Shown here in pieces: positions 42,537-51,143 of a stretch of 64,000 nucleotides of DNA; position 1 is the stretch's first letter, and each line of letters starts with the position of its first letter. This DNA comes from Pseudonocardia sp. C8 (GTDB lineage Bacteria; Actinomycetota; Actinomycetes; Mycobacteriales; Pseudonocardiaceae): positions 2,097,001-2,161,000 of the forward strand of contig NZ_JACMTR010000002.1 of NCBI RefSeq assembly GCF_014267175.1, in the 5' to 3' direction. The translations under genes were made by a program, and so were the position numbers. The notes beneath the pieces were generated by a model. It made no database searches, was not told where the DNA came from, and saw only the letters and a list, made by a program, of their open reading frames with translations.

Positions 42537-43915
42537 ACGAGCGTTCGGGCCGCCGGCACGAGGGCCGCGCCGCGCGGCTGGCAGGAGAGCTGAAGGACCG
42601 GATCGTCGGGACCCGCGACCACGAACGTGACGCCGCCTGGGACCCCGACGAGGCCGCGACGACCGCGGAGCGGGACGCCGGCGTGCCCGGGCAGCGGGAC
42701 CGCGACCCCCTCCCACCCGACGAGGGACAGCCGCCGGCGCGCCCGCGGCCCGGGGAGCCGGAGCAGGCCCCGCCCCCCGCCGGGCCGGGCGGCGCACCCG
42801 CGCACCCGGGGTCGGCACCGGCCGGGGCGGGCGGCGGGTCCGCGCGTCCGGGTCCGGGACCGGACGGGCCCGGCGGGACCGCGTACCCGGGTCCGGGACC
42901 GGCCGGGGCGAGCGGGTCCGCGCGCCCGGGTCCGGGACCGGCCGAGGCGGGCGGGTCCGCGCGCCCGGGTCCGGGACCGGCCGAGGCGGGCGGTGCGCCG
43001 GCAGAGCCGGGGCCGCCGCCGGCGGGGACGACCGGGCGGCACGCGACGCCGTCCTCGGAGATGGGCGGCGCGACCGCGCAGCCGACCCGGCGACCGGCCG
43101 GCGCGCCACCGCCGCAGCAGGACCAGGCATCGCAGCAGGACCAGGCGCCGCAGCGGGGCCAGGCGCCGCCGCCGCAGGCCCAGCCGCAGCACGGCCAGGT
43201 GCAGCAGACCCCGCCGCAGCACGGCCAGACGCAGTACGCCCAGTCGCAGCACGGCCAGGCGCAGTACGGCCAGCCGCAGCACGGCCAGGCGCAGCACGCT
43301 CAGGCACAGCAGGCCCCGCCCCAGCACGCCCAGCCGCAGCAAGCGCCGCCCCAACACACCCAGGCGCAGGTGGCCCCGCCGCAGTACGACCAGCCGCGGC
43401 ACGCCCAGGCTCCGCAGCAGGGACACACCGACGCCGGACCGGCGTCCGGCTACGACGGCCCACCCACCCCGGACATGCCCGAGGGACCGCGGACCCACCA
43501 CGGCGCCGCGGCACCGGGCGCCGGCGGCACCATCGACGCCCCGGGCGCCGCGGACGCCCCCGGTGCCCCGGGCGGCGGAGTCGACGCGGCCACCGGCGCC
43601 CCGGGCGGCGGAGTCGACCCGACCACCGGCACCCAGGGTGGCGGCGCGGCGTCGTCGCTCATCCCGCCGGGCCGGGCCCGGGACTACCAGGAGCGCTGGA
43701 ACGTCCTGAAGGGAGAGTTCGTCGACGAGCCCCGCCAGGCCGTGCACGGCGCCAACCAGCTGGTCGGGGAGGTGCTCGACGAGCTGGAGGAGCTGTTCCG
43801 GCGCCAGCGCGACGACCTGGAGCACCAGTTCTCCCGGCAGGACGCCTCCACCGAGGACCTCCGGCAGGCGCTCGGCCGTTACCGGGAGTTCTTCGACCGC
43901 CTGCTGTCGCTCTGA
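42533..43915 (+). CDS. Low-complexity Gln/His/Pro/Gly repeat protein with C-terminal paralogous helical domain
   Basis: A 460-aa protein with no signal or membrane span. Residues 1-60 are charged helix; about 60-180 Pro/Gly-rich with 13-residue units like P-G-P-G-P-A-E-A-G-G-S-A-R (39-bp DNA repeats near 42880-42990); about 190-305 a Gln/His tract built from Q-H-G-Q-A-Q and Q-A-P-P-Q-H units; about 305-385 Gly/Ala-rich. The final 80 residues (Y-Q-E-R-W-N-V-L-K-G-E-F-V-D-E-P ... T-E-D-L-R-Q-A-L-G-R-Y-R-E-F) match the domain of the upstream membrane protein. Composition resembles intrinsically disordered, phase-separating proteins. Translationally coupled to its paralogue. Confidence 0.75.
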   Translation: MNERSGRRHEGRAARLAGELKDRIVGTRDHERDAAWDPDEAATTAERDAGVPGQRDRDPLPPDEGQPPARPRPGEPEQAPPPAGPGGAPAHPGSAPAGAGGGSARPGPGPDGPGGTAYPGPGPAGASGSARPGPGPAEAGGSARPGPGPAEAGGAPAEPGPPPAGTTGRHATPSSEMGGATAQPTRRPAGAPPPQQDQASQQDQAPQRGQAPPPQAQPQHGQVQQTPPQHGQTQYAQSQHGQAQYGQPQHGQAQHAQAQQAPPQHAQPQQAPPQHTQAQVAPPQYDQPRHAQAPQQGHTDAGPASGYDGPPTPDMPEGPRTHHGAAAPGAGGTIDAPGAADAPGAPGGGVDAATGAPGGGVDPTTGTQGGGAASSLIPPGRARDYQERWNVLKGEFVDEPRQAVHGANQLVGEVLDELEELFRRQRDDLEHQFSRQDASTEDLRQALGRYREFFDRLLSL

Positions 43916-43927
43916 CCGGCCGGACCG

Positions 43928-45484
43928 TCATCCCAGCGGCGGCACGATCGCCTCGACGAGGTGCGGCCCCGGCTCGCTCCGCGCCCAGCGGAGCGCGTCG
44001 AGCAGCTCCTCGGTGGTCTCCGCCCGCCGGGCCGGGACGCCGAGCCCGGTCGCCAGCGACACGAAGTCCGGCGTCGGGTCGGACAGGTCCAGCATTCGTC
44101 CCGCCCGCCCGGACCGTGCGGCCTCCCCGGCCCCGGTCCGGGCGAGCTCGACCCGCAGGATCGCGTACGCCGAGTTGTTGACCAGCACGGTCGTCACGTC
44201 GAGCCGCTCCCGGGCCTGCGTCCACAGCGCCTGGAGGGTGTAGAGCGCGCTGCCCTCGGCCTGCACCGCCACGACCGGACGGTCCGGGGCGGCGACCGCC
44301 GCACCCACCGCCACGGGCGGGCCGTGCCCGATCGCGCCGCCGGTCAGGGCCAGCTGGGTGTGCGGGGCCGCGGTCTGCAGGGCGGACGCGAGCGCTGCCG
44401 CGGCCGTCAGTGCCTCGTCCACCACGATCGCGCCCTCCGGCAGGGACGCGGCCACCGCGGCACACAGCGAGCGGACGTCCAGCGGCCCGGGCGGCGGGGC
44501 GGGCGCGTCGAGCGGCGCGGCGACCGCCACCGCGCCGGGCGCCACCGTGGCGGCCAGCTCCTCGAGGGCCGCGGCGGCGTCGGTGGCGGCGTCGGCGAGC
44601 CCGACCACCGCGCAGCCGTCCGGCACCAGGTCCCCGGGCACGCCCGGGTAGCCGAAGAACGACACCGGTGCCCGTGCCCCGGCCAGGACCAGCGACGACG
44701 CGCCGTCCAGCTGGGCGAGCGCGTGCTCGGCGAAGTAGCCGAGCTTGTCCACCCGGGGCCGTCCGGCGCCGGTGTCCCAGCACCGCGGGAACGTCTCCAC
44801 CAGCAGCCGGGCCCCGGTCGCCGCGGCGATCCGGCCGGCCGCGTCCATGCCCCGGGCGGACAGGGCGGACCCGCCGAGCAGGACGACGGCGCCGGGCCGG
44901 GTCACCGCGTCCGCCGCGGCCTCGACCCGGGTCTTGCACGGCGCCTCCGGCGGGAGCGACGTCCGCGGGGCAGCGACGGCGCCGCCCTCGGACCAGGAGA
45001 CGTCGGCCGGCAGCACGAGGGTCGCCACCTGGCCGCCGCGCTCCGAGGTCGCCGCGACCGCCCGCATCGCGTCCTCGGCCACGTCGCGCACGTCACCGGA
45101 GGTGTGCACCCACCCCGACACGGTCCGCGCGACCGCGGTGATGTCGGATTCGAGCGGGGCGTCGTGCCGCACGTGCCCGGTCGCGTGCGCCCCCACCACG
45201 CACAGCAGGGGAGTGCCGGCCCGGCGGGCGTTGTGCAGGTTCGCCAGCCCGTTGCCCAGACCCGGCCCCAGGTGCAGCAGCACGGCGGCCGGCCGGCCGG
45301 TGATCCGGGCGTAGCCGTCGGCGGCGCCGGTCGCGACCCCCTCGAACAACGTCAGCACGCCCCGCATCTCCGGGACGTCGTCGAGGGCCTGCACGAAGTG
45401 CATCTCGGAGGTTCCGGGGTTCATGAAGCACACGTCGACGCCGGCCCCGACCAGCGATCCGACCAGCGCCTGCGCGCCCCTCAC
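43928..45484 (-). CDS. ThDP-dependent enzyme, acetolactate synthase/benzoylformate decarboxylase-like
   Basis: A 518-aa ThDP enzyme. The PYR domain carries the activating Glu in F-E-G-V-A-T-G-A-A-D-G-Y-A-R; the central domain and the PP domain follow, with V-V-A-V-Q-A-E-G-S-A-L-Y-T-L-Q-A-L-W and V-L-V-N-N-S-A-Y. In the cofactor motif the usual G-D-G-S is A-E-G-S, as in a subset of IlvB-like decarboxylases. The start F-M-N-P-G-T-S-E-M-H-F is typical of the actinobacterial 'acetolactate synthase large subunit' relatives with no ilvN nearby, so it is probably a catabolic 2-oxoacid decarboxylase or carboligase rather than the biosynthetic enzyme. The start is GTG 45484. Confidence 0.85.
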   Translation of the reverse strand: MRGAQALVGSLVGAGVDVCFMNPGTSEMHFVQALDDVPEMRGVLTLFEGVATGAADGYARITGRPAAVLLHLGPGLGNGLANLHNARRAGTPLLCVVGAHATGHVRHDAPLESDITAVARTVSGWVHTSGDVRDVAEDAMRAVAATSERGGQVATLVLPADVSWSEGGAVAAPRTSLPPEAPCKTRVEAAADAVTRPGAVVLLGGSALSARGMDAAGRIAAATGARLLVETFPRCWDTGAGRPRVDKLGYFAEHALAQLDGASSLVLAGARAPVSFFGYPGVPGDLVPDGCAVVGLADAATDAAAALEELAATVAPGAVAVAAPLDAPAPPPGPLDVRSLCAAVAASLPEGAIVVDEALTAAAALASALQTAAPHTQLALTGGAIGHGPPVAVGAAVAAPDRPVVAVQAEGSALYTLQALWTQARERLDVTTVLVNNSAYAILRVELARTGAGEAARSGRAGRMLDLSDPTPDFVSLATGLGVPARRAETTEELLDALRWARSEPGPHLVEAIVPPLG

Positions 45485-45607
45485 CCGTCGGTCCCCGTAC
45501 TCGTCGTCATCATGATCCCCAGTTCACACGGTGCGGGCCCGCCACGGAAGCGGGGGTTGTCGCCGGGCCCGGCTCTGGGAACGATGGGTGCGGAGGTGAT
45601 GACGTCC

Positions 45608-46078
45608 ATGTCGCTGGATCGCGTGTGGCTGCGCCTGCCCGACGGCGGCCTCGTCCGGGCCGACCAGGCCATCGGCATCGAGGTGCACCGGACCCCGGAG
45701 ACGCTCGGGAAGCGGTCCCACTGGCTGCTCGACGTCGTGCTGGCCGTCCCGTCGGGCGGCGGCGGCTCCGAGGACGGGTGGCGCACCGGGCCGCTGTACC
45801 GGACGCTCGCCCAGACCGACGACGAGGAGCCGGTCGAGGCCCCGGCCGCACTCGCCCGGCTGCTCGCCCAGCTCGACGACGTCGACGCCGCCGGGGTCGT
45901 GCGGGCCGACACCGGCCGGCTGGGCCGCGACCCGCACCCGGACCGGACCGTCGCGGCCGGCCCCATCCGGTTCGCCTACACCGCCTTCGCCCCGGTGGCG
46001 TCCGACGGCGTCCCGATCGGGCTGCCGGAGGCCGGCGAGGCGCAGCGGATCGGCGCCGGCGTCGTCGACGGGGACTGA
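45608..46078 (+). CDS. Hypothetical protein
   Basis: A 156-aa soluble protein that I do not recognise. It starts S-L-D-R-V-W-L-R-L-P-D-G-G-L-V-R-A-D-Q-A-I-G-I-E-V, contains H-W-L-L-D-V-V-L-A-V-P and the acidic A-Q-T-D-D-E-E-P, and ends with F-A-Y-T-A-F-A-P-V. The layout of beta strands could be a small beta-sandwich. The ATG at 45608 is set by a nine-base match to the anti-Shine-Dalgarno, GGAGGTGAT at 45592-45600, seven bases upstream, the strongest ribosome site in the window; the ATG at 45599 would lie inside it. Confidence 0.65.
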   Translation: MSLDRVWLRLPDGGLVRADQAIGIEVHRTPETLGKRSHWLLDVVLAVPSGGGGSEDGWRTGPLYRTLAQTDDEEPVEAPAALARLLAQLDDVDAAGVVRADTGRLGRDPHPDRTVAAGPIRFAYTAFAPVASDGVPIGLPEAGEAQRIGAGVVDGD

Positions 46079-46144
46079 CGGGGCCTGACGGGGCCTGACG
46101 ACCGGGACCGACGGCAGACCGCTGCCGGCGGTGCGGGCGGGCTG

Positions 46145-47344
46145 CTACCGGTGCCCCGACCGGGCCGGCAGCACGGCCGCGAGCACCAGCACGACCAGCC
46201 CGGCGAGCGGTACGACCAGCAGCCCGACCTGCAGCCGGGTCGCGTCGGCGATCACGCCCACCACGGGCGGCGAGAGCAGGAAGCCGACCCGCATCAGCCA
46301 GGTGACGACGGTCAGCCCGGTCCCGGGGGCGAGGCCGGGGAGCCGGTCGGCGGCCGTCATCGCGGCCGGGACCAGGGTCGCCACCCCGAACCCGGCCACG
46401 CCGAACCCGGCGATCGTGCCGGGCACGGTCGGGAACGCCAGGGCGAGCCCCATCCCGGCCAGCACCAGCCCGCCGCCGGTGCGGGCCACGGCCCGCTGCC
46501 CGAACCGGTCGACCAGGCGGTCGCCCAGCACGCGCCCGACGAACTGGCAGCCCTGCAGCGCGACGAACCCGAACCCGGCCACGGCCGCGCCGGACCCGAG
46601 CCCCTCGAGGTAGATCGCGGCCCAGGTGGAGCCCGAGTCCTCGACGACCGTCCCGGAGTTCGCGATCACCCCGAACGCGAGCAGCAGCACGACCGTGCGC
46701 GGCCCGAGCCCGGTCCACGGCCGCCGCGCGCCCTGATCACCGGTCCGCTCGGCGTCCTCGTCGCCCGGCAGCAGCAGCGGGTGGACCGACAGCGCGATCA
46801 CCACCGACAGCAGCGACGACAGCCCCAGGTGCAGGCCGAGGGGCAGCGCGATCCCGGCCGCGGCCGACCCCATCAGGCCACCGGCCACCGCACCGACCGA
46901 CCACAGCGCGTGGAACGAGTTGAGGATCGACCGCCCGTAGCGGCGCTGCACCCGCAGGCCGTGCGCGTTCTGCGCGACGTCGACGATCGCGTCGGAGGCC
47001 CCGACCAGGAACATCGCAGCGGCGAACAACCCCCAGGACGGCGCGAACGCGACCAGCACCATGCCGAGCGCGATGGCCGCCATCCCGAACGACGCGACCC
47101 GCGACGACCGGAACCGGGCGATCAGCGCGCCCGCGGTCAGCCCGGCGAGCAGCGCCCCGACCGGCATCGCCGCCACGGCGACGCCGAACTGTGCGTTGCT
47201 CAACGCGAGATCCGTCTTGATCTGCGGGAAGCGCGGCAGCACGTTCGCGAACACCAGGCCGTTGGTGAGGAATACCAGCGCGACACCGGTGCGGGCCCGT
47301 CGTTCGGTGGGGCCGGGCAGGACCGCCGTGGTTCGTTGCGTCAC
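46145..47344 (-). CDS. MFS transporter
   Basis: A 399-aa carrier with twelve hydrophobic segments. Seen are F-L-T-N-G-L-V-F-A-N-V-L-P-R-F-P-Q-I-K, L-I-A-R-F-R-S-S-R-V, G-A-S-D-A-I-V-D-V-A-Q-N-A-H-G and N-S-F-H-A-L-W-S-V-G-A; these occur in a fucose-permease/YbjJ-like group of MFS proteins. The GTG at 47344 has CATCAT seven bases upstream on the minus strand. Substrate is unknown; sugar or drug efflux are both possible. Confidence 0.83.
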   Translation of the reverse strand: MTQRTTAVLPGPTERRARTGVALVFLTNGLVFANVLPRFPQIKTDLALSNAQFGVAVAAMPVGALLAGLTAGALIARFRSSRVASFGMAAIALGMVLVAFAPSWGLFAAAMFLVGASDAIVDVAQNAHGLRVQRRYGRSILNSFHALWSVGAVAGGLMGSAAAGIALPLGLHLGLSSLLSVVIALSVHPLLLPGDEDAERTGDQGARRPWTGLGPRTVVLLLAFGVIANSGTVVEDSGSTWAAIYLEGLGSGAAVAGFGFVALQGCQFVGRVLGDRLVDRFGQRAVARTGGGLVLAGMGLALAFPTVPGTIAGFGVAGFGVATLVPAAMTAADRLPGLAPGTGLTVVTWLMRVGFLLSPPVVGVIADATRLQVGLLVVPLAGLVVLVLAAVLPARSGHR

Positions 47345-47400
47345 TGATCTGATGATGCCCGAGGGCCACCGGGCGGGGCGGACCCCGTGTGACGGGGTCG

Positions 47401-48402
47401 TCAGCCCCGCAGCTGCTGGAGCCGCCCGGCGGTGCGCAGCGCACCGGACATGCCCCGGTAGGCGCCGCTGCGGGCGCCGTCGCGCAGGCTGCGCAGCCGG
47501 GCGCGGCGGTCCCGGCCGGCCCCGTTCCAGGCCAGCAGCGCGCGGCCCCACGAGTCCCGGGCCAGCTCCCGGGTCCCGGCCTCCCGGGCGAGCAGCGCCC
47601 AGCGGTCGCCGAAGTCGTCCAGGCCGTCGCGGTAGGCGAACACCGCGGGCCGGATGTAGGCCATCCCCGGGTGCAGCCGCTGCATGGCCGGCGCGTAGTC
47701 GGCGAGGACCTTGTCGAGGCACTCGAAGCGGCGCCTGCGGTTCGAGCTGATCGATCCGGTCCGCATCAGCCGCATGTCGAGCAGGTAGCGCCGGGTCCCC
47801 CACATGAGCGGGTAGTTCGAGCCGGTCGCGATCCGCAGCCACATCTCGAAGTCGACGGCCGAGGGCAGCGAGGAGTCGAACCCGCCGACCTGGTCGAAGC
47901 AGGCGCGGCGGATCATCAGCGAGCTGCCGTTGTGCGGCGGGTTGTTCTCGACGAGCTGCTTGTCGACGTCGACCTTCCCGGACGGCTGCCAGCGCAGCGC
48001 CACGACCTGGCCGCTCTCCAGCATCACCCGGGTGTGGCAGTAGGCCATGCCGACGCCGGGCGGTGCGGTGTGCAGCGTCTGGAGCATGTGCCGCAGGAAC
48101 TGCGGGTGCCAGCGGTCGTCGCCGTCGAGGAAGGCGACGAACGGGGCGGCGCTCTCGGCGAGTGCCCGGTTGCGCGCGGCGCCCGAGCCGCCGTTCGCCA
48201 CCTGGACCAGCCGGATCCGCGGGTCGCGGCCCGCCCGCGCGCGGACGATGTCGGCGGTGTCGTCGGTCGAGCCGTCGTCGACGACCACGTACTCGAAGCG
48301 GGTCTCGGTCTGTGCGAGGACGGAGTCGATCGCGTCACCGATCCACGGCCCCACGTTGTAGGCCGGTGTGATCACCGTCACCAGCCGGTCGCAGCTGCGC
48401 AC
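47401..48402 (-). CDS. Family 2 glycosyltransferase
   Basis: A 333-aa inverting GT-A glycosyltransferase acting on a cell-surface glycan at the cytoplasmic face. The N-terminal fold has V-T-V-I-T-P-A-Y-N-V-G-P-W, V-V-V-D-D-G-S-T-D-D-T, G-S-G-A-A-R-N-R-A-L and the metal-binding D-G-D-D-R-W, followed by an E-M-W-L-R acceptor-side segment. The GTG at 48402 is preferred because TAGCGT lies eight bases upstream; a TTG at 48420 is an alternative. Divergent from the TupA-like gene and near a flippase, forming a small envelope-polysaccharide locus. Confidence 0.87.
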   Translation of the reverse strand: MRSCDRLVTVITPAYNVGPWIGDAIDSVLAQTETRFEYVVVDDGSTDDTADIVRARAGRDPRIRLVQVANGGSGAARNRALAESAAPFVAFLDGDDRWHPQFLRHMLQTLHTAPPGVGMAYCHTRVMLESGQVVALRWQPSGKVDVDKQLVENNPPHNGSSLMIRRACFDQVGGFDSSLPSAVDFEMWLRIATGSNYPLMWGTRRYLLDMRLMRTGSISSNRRRRFECLDKVLADYAPAMQRLHPGMAYIRPAVFAYRDGLDDFGDRWALLAREAGTRELARDSWGRALLAWNGAGRDRRARLRSLRDGARSGAYRGMSGALRTAGRLQQLRG

Positions 48403-48410
48403 GGAGCGAA

Positions 48411-48416
48411 ACGCTA
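48411..48416 (-). promoter_or_regulatory. Leaderless-type -10 box for the glycosyltransferase
   Basis: TAGCGT on the minus strand (48416-48411), eight bases before the GTG at 48402. Confidence 0.4.
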
Positions 48417-48615
48417 TCAAGCCCCCGTCCGAGTGTGCAGGCGGTCGGGCACCCCCACCCGGGGGCGCCCGGACGGAGCAGCACCGGCGGACGCCGGCCG
48501 CGGCGTTGGGCCGGCCGCGTGATCAACTGAGAGGGGACACTCCACAAATGATCTCCCTGGGTGATGGACCCGCTCCGTTCCGTGTACCCGGCGGAGCCCG
48601 CGACAGGGGGTCGAC

Positions 48616-48621
48616 TATCCT
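48616..48621 (+). promoter_or_regulatory. Leaderless-type -10 box for the TupA-like gene
   Basis: TATCCT at 48616-48621, seven bases before the ATG at 48629. It fixes that start over the earlier in-frame ATG at 48548. The 226-bp divergent region also holds a GCCGGCC/GGCCGGC inverted repeat near 48500-48530. Confidence 0.5.
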
Positions 48622-48628
48622 CCGGGGA

Positions 48629-49519
48629 ATGTCGTACGACGTACGGGTCGCACTGTCGCGGCGCCTGCGGTTCCTCCCGCACCGGGCCTTCGCGGTCCTG
48701 CACCACGCCCTGTTCCAGGGCGAGCTCACGACCCTGCGCCACCCGACGACCTACTCGCAGCTGCTCGCCGCGAAGAACCTCGGCGCCCAGCCCGAGCTGG
48801 TGCGCATCACGGCGGACAAGTACCTGGTCCGCGAGCACGTCGCGGAGCGGATCGGCGCCGAGCACCTCATCCCGCTGCTCCAGGTCGTCGAGCGGGCCGA
48901 GCACCTCGACCTCGACTCCCCGCAGCGCCCGTACGTCGTCAAGGGCACGCACGGCTGCAACATGACGATCCTGGTCCCGTACCCGGCCGCGGCCGACCAC
49001 GCGGGGATCCGGGCGACGGCCGCCCGCTGGCTGCGCACGGACTTCTACCGGCAGGGCTGGCGGGAGCGCCCCTACCAGGGGATCACCCCGCGGGTGGTCG
49101 TCGAGGAGTTCCTCGGTGACGGCCGCACGCCGCCGGCGGACTACAAGTTCTTCGTGTTCCACGGCGAGCCCGCGATGGTCGTCGTCGACCAGGACCGGTT
49201 CGTCGCGCACACCTCGACGCTGCTGCACCCGGACTGGGTGCCGTTCCGGATCTCGGGGCGCTTCGCGCAGGCCGCGGTGCGTCCCGAGAAGCCGGCCTCC
49301 TACGAGCGGATGCTGGAGATCGCGCGCACGCTGGGCAAGGACTTCACGTTCGCCCGGATCGACCTCTACGACGTCGACGGCCACGTCTACTTCGGCGAGA
49401 TCACCCACAACCCGGGCGGGGGGCTCGTGCGGCTGCGCCCGCGCGACTTCGACCGTGCGCTGGGGGAGCTGTGGCGCAACGGCGTGCCGATCCCCGAGCG
49501 GTTCGTCGACCGGGACTGA
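48629..49519 (+). CDS. TupA-like ATP-grasp ligase for a surface polymer
   Basis: A 296-aa protein of the teichuronopeptide (TupA)-like ATP-grasp family, which joins an amino acid or peptide to a polysaccharide. Visible are L-A-A-K-N-L-G-A-Q-P-E-L-V-R-I-T-A-D-K, V-V-K-G-T-H-G-C-N (ATP lid), V-V-E-E-F-L and A-D-Y-K-F-F-V-F-H-G, and the metal site F-A-R-I-D-L-Y-D-V-D-G-H-V-Y-F-G-E-I-T-H-N-P. All ATP-grasp acidic residues are in place. Together with the GT2 gene and the flippase it likely decorates an exported glycan. Confidence 0.82.
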   Translation: MSYDVRVALSRRLRFLPHRAFAVLHHALFQGELTTLRHPTTYSQLLAAKNLGAQPELVRITADKYLVREHVAERIGAEHLIPLLQVVERAEHLDLDSPQRPYVVKGTHGCNMTILVPYPAAADHAGIRATAARWLRTDFYRQGWRERPYQGITPRVVVEEFLGDGRTPPADYKFFVFHGEPAMVVVDQDRFVAHTSTLLHPDWVPFRISGRFAQAAVRPEKPASYERMLEIARTLGKDFTFARIDLYDVDGHVYFGEITHNPGGGLVRLRPRDFDRALGELWRNGVPIPERFVDRD

Positions 49520-49535
49520 AGCCCGGGCTCGAGCC

Positions 49536-50936
49536 CTACTCGCGCACCCGCGGGAGTTCCTGGGTCGGGGTGTCCGGGCCGGCGACCGGGCCGGTGTCGT
49601 CGCCCGGCGCGGCCGTCCCGCCCGGCTCCTCCGGCGGAGCCGGCCGGCGCATCCAGCGGATCACTGACGGGGCCATCACGCACGCCAGCAGCAGCTCGCC
49701 GGCCAGCCAGGACCAGCCGACCGCGTCGACGCCGAGCGCGGGAGCCAGCAGCGGCACGCCACCGAGCACGATGATCGCGTGCACCAGCTGCTGGACGGCC
49801 AGCCCGCCGGTGCGGTTGGTGAGCCGGCTCTTCGCCATCCACAGCGTCACGATCACCCGCGGGAACATCGACGCCATCAGCAGCTGCAGCAGCAGGGTCG
49901 AGTTCGCGACGTACTGCGGCCCGTAGAACCACAGCAGCAGCGGCGCCCCGAGCCCGATCACCACCGACGCCGGCAGGACGATCACGCAGATCCGGCGCAG
50001 CACGGCGCGGGCGAACACGTGCGCCCGTTCCGGCTTCCGGGACCCCTCGACGACCAGCGCCGAGCTGATCGCGACCGAGAGCATCGTCATCGCGAGGAAC
50101 ACGGTCTGGGCGGGCAGCAGGTAGGCGCTGGCCGCCTGCCCGATGACCATCACGACGAGGACCGGCAGGAACGACGACATGGCCTGGTTGAACACCTGGC
50201 CGAGGTAGTCGCCCGCCATGTAGCGGACGAGCACGGCGCGCTCCGGGGCGCCGGTGCCGGTGCGGGTGGCCGACTCCGCCACGTGCCGGGGCAGCAGCCG
50301 CCGGGAGATCAGCAGGGTGAACGGCACGAGCAGCGCGATGACCGGCGCCGTCCACGAGGTGAAGACGCCGTCGGCGACCGAGGTGAACGAGACGACGACG
50401 AGCAGGACGAGCTTGACGACGCCGTAGACGCCGTTCTCCAGCACCACCCACATCGCCGAGCGGAGGCCGGTGAGGACCTGGTCCTGCATGTTGAAGATCG
50501 ACCATGCGGCGGTGGAGACGACGAACCACGCGCCGAACGCGGGGGACACGTGCAGCGGGTCGCCGGGGGAGTAGGCGAGGTGGCAGTAGGTCATCACGCC
50601 GGCCGACCCGAGCACGGCCGCGCCCGCCGAGATGCCGTAGGCGGTGCGCACCAGCGACGCGGAGTCCCGGCCCGCGTTGGGGAGGAAGCGGATGATCGCC
50701 TGACCGAAGTTCAGCGAGGTCAGCACCGAGATCATCATCATCAGGTTGACCAGCGCGTTGCCGCGCCCGACGTCGTCGGTGCTGAAGACCCGGGCGGCGA
50801 AGACCCAGTAGACGAGGCCGAACCCGGAGTTGACGACCGTGTTCAGCATCAGGGCGTACGCGTTGCGGTAGAGGGGGTTGCCCATCTCGCTGCGTACCGA
50901 CCGCACGCGGCCCGCCACCATCCCGCCGAGGCTCAT
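49536..50936 (-). CDS. Polysaccharide flippase (MATE/MOP superfamily)
   Basis: A 466-aa integral membrane protein with about 12-14 hydrophobic segments, flipping lipid-linked oligosaccharide to the outer face. It begins N-P-L-Y-R-N-A-Y-A-L-M-L-N-T-V-V-N-S-G-F-G-L-V-Y-W, has F-S-T-D-D-V-G-R-G-N-A-L-V and F-Y-G-P-Q-Y-V-A-N-S-T, and ends with a 45-aa Pro/Asp-rich cytoplasmic tail. The ATG at 50936 starts the conserved region; the frame is open further upstream but without homology. It converges on the TupA-like gene with a 16-bp gap. Confidence 0.87.
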   Translation of the reverse strand: MSLGGMVAGRVRSVRSEMGNPLYRNAYALMLNTVVNSGFGLVYWVFAARVFSTDDVGRGNALVNLMMMISVLTSLNFGQAIIRFLPNAGRDSASLVRTAYGISAGAAVLGSAGVMTYCHLAYSPGDPLHVSPAFGAWFVVSTAAWSIFNMQDQVLTGLRSAMWVVLENGVYGVVKLVLLVVVSFTSVADGVFTSWTAPVIALLVPFTLLISRRLLPRHVAESATRTGTGAPERAVLVRYMAGDYLGQVFNQAMSSFLPVLVVMVIGQAASAYLLPAQTVFLAMTMLSVAISSALVVEGSRKPERAHVFARAVLRRICVIVLPASVVIGLGAPLLLWFYGPQYVANSTLLLQLLMASMFPRVIVTLWMAKSRLTNRTGGLAVQQLVHAIIVLGGVPLLAPALGVDAVGWSWLAGELLLACVMAPSVIRWMRRPAPPEEPGGTAAPGDDTGPVAGPDTPTQELPRVRE

Positions 50937-50987
50937 CGGATGCGGGTCCGGGGCGTCCGCGGGTGCCCCGTCCGGGAGGCCACGTTC

Positions 50988-51001
50988 GTTGCGTGCACAA
51001 C
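50988..51001. promoter_or_regulatory. Operator-like motif between flippase and first FAD monooxygenase
   Basis: GTTGCGTGCACAAC resembles the second operator at 52494-52508 (GTTGTGTCGCACAAC) with one substitution and one missing centre base. It lies about 140 bp before the first monooxygenase start and about 50 bp before the flippase start. Confidence 0.4.
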
Positions 51002-51143
51002 ACCACGCTAACGGCGTAACGGCCGGGCCGGTGGCGCGGGGCCGCACCGGGTCGCCGGAGGCGTCCGCCACCCGGCGGCGCCGGGTGACCGCTGCGCTAC
51101 CGTACGTCGGTTCCGATGGACGTCCCGACGCGAAGGGGGCCGC

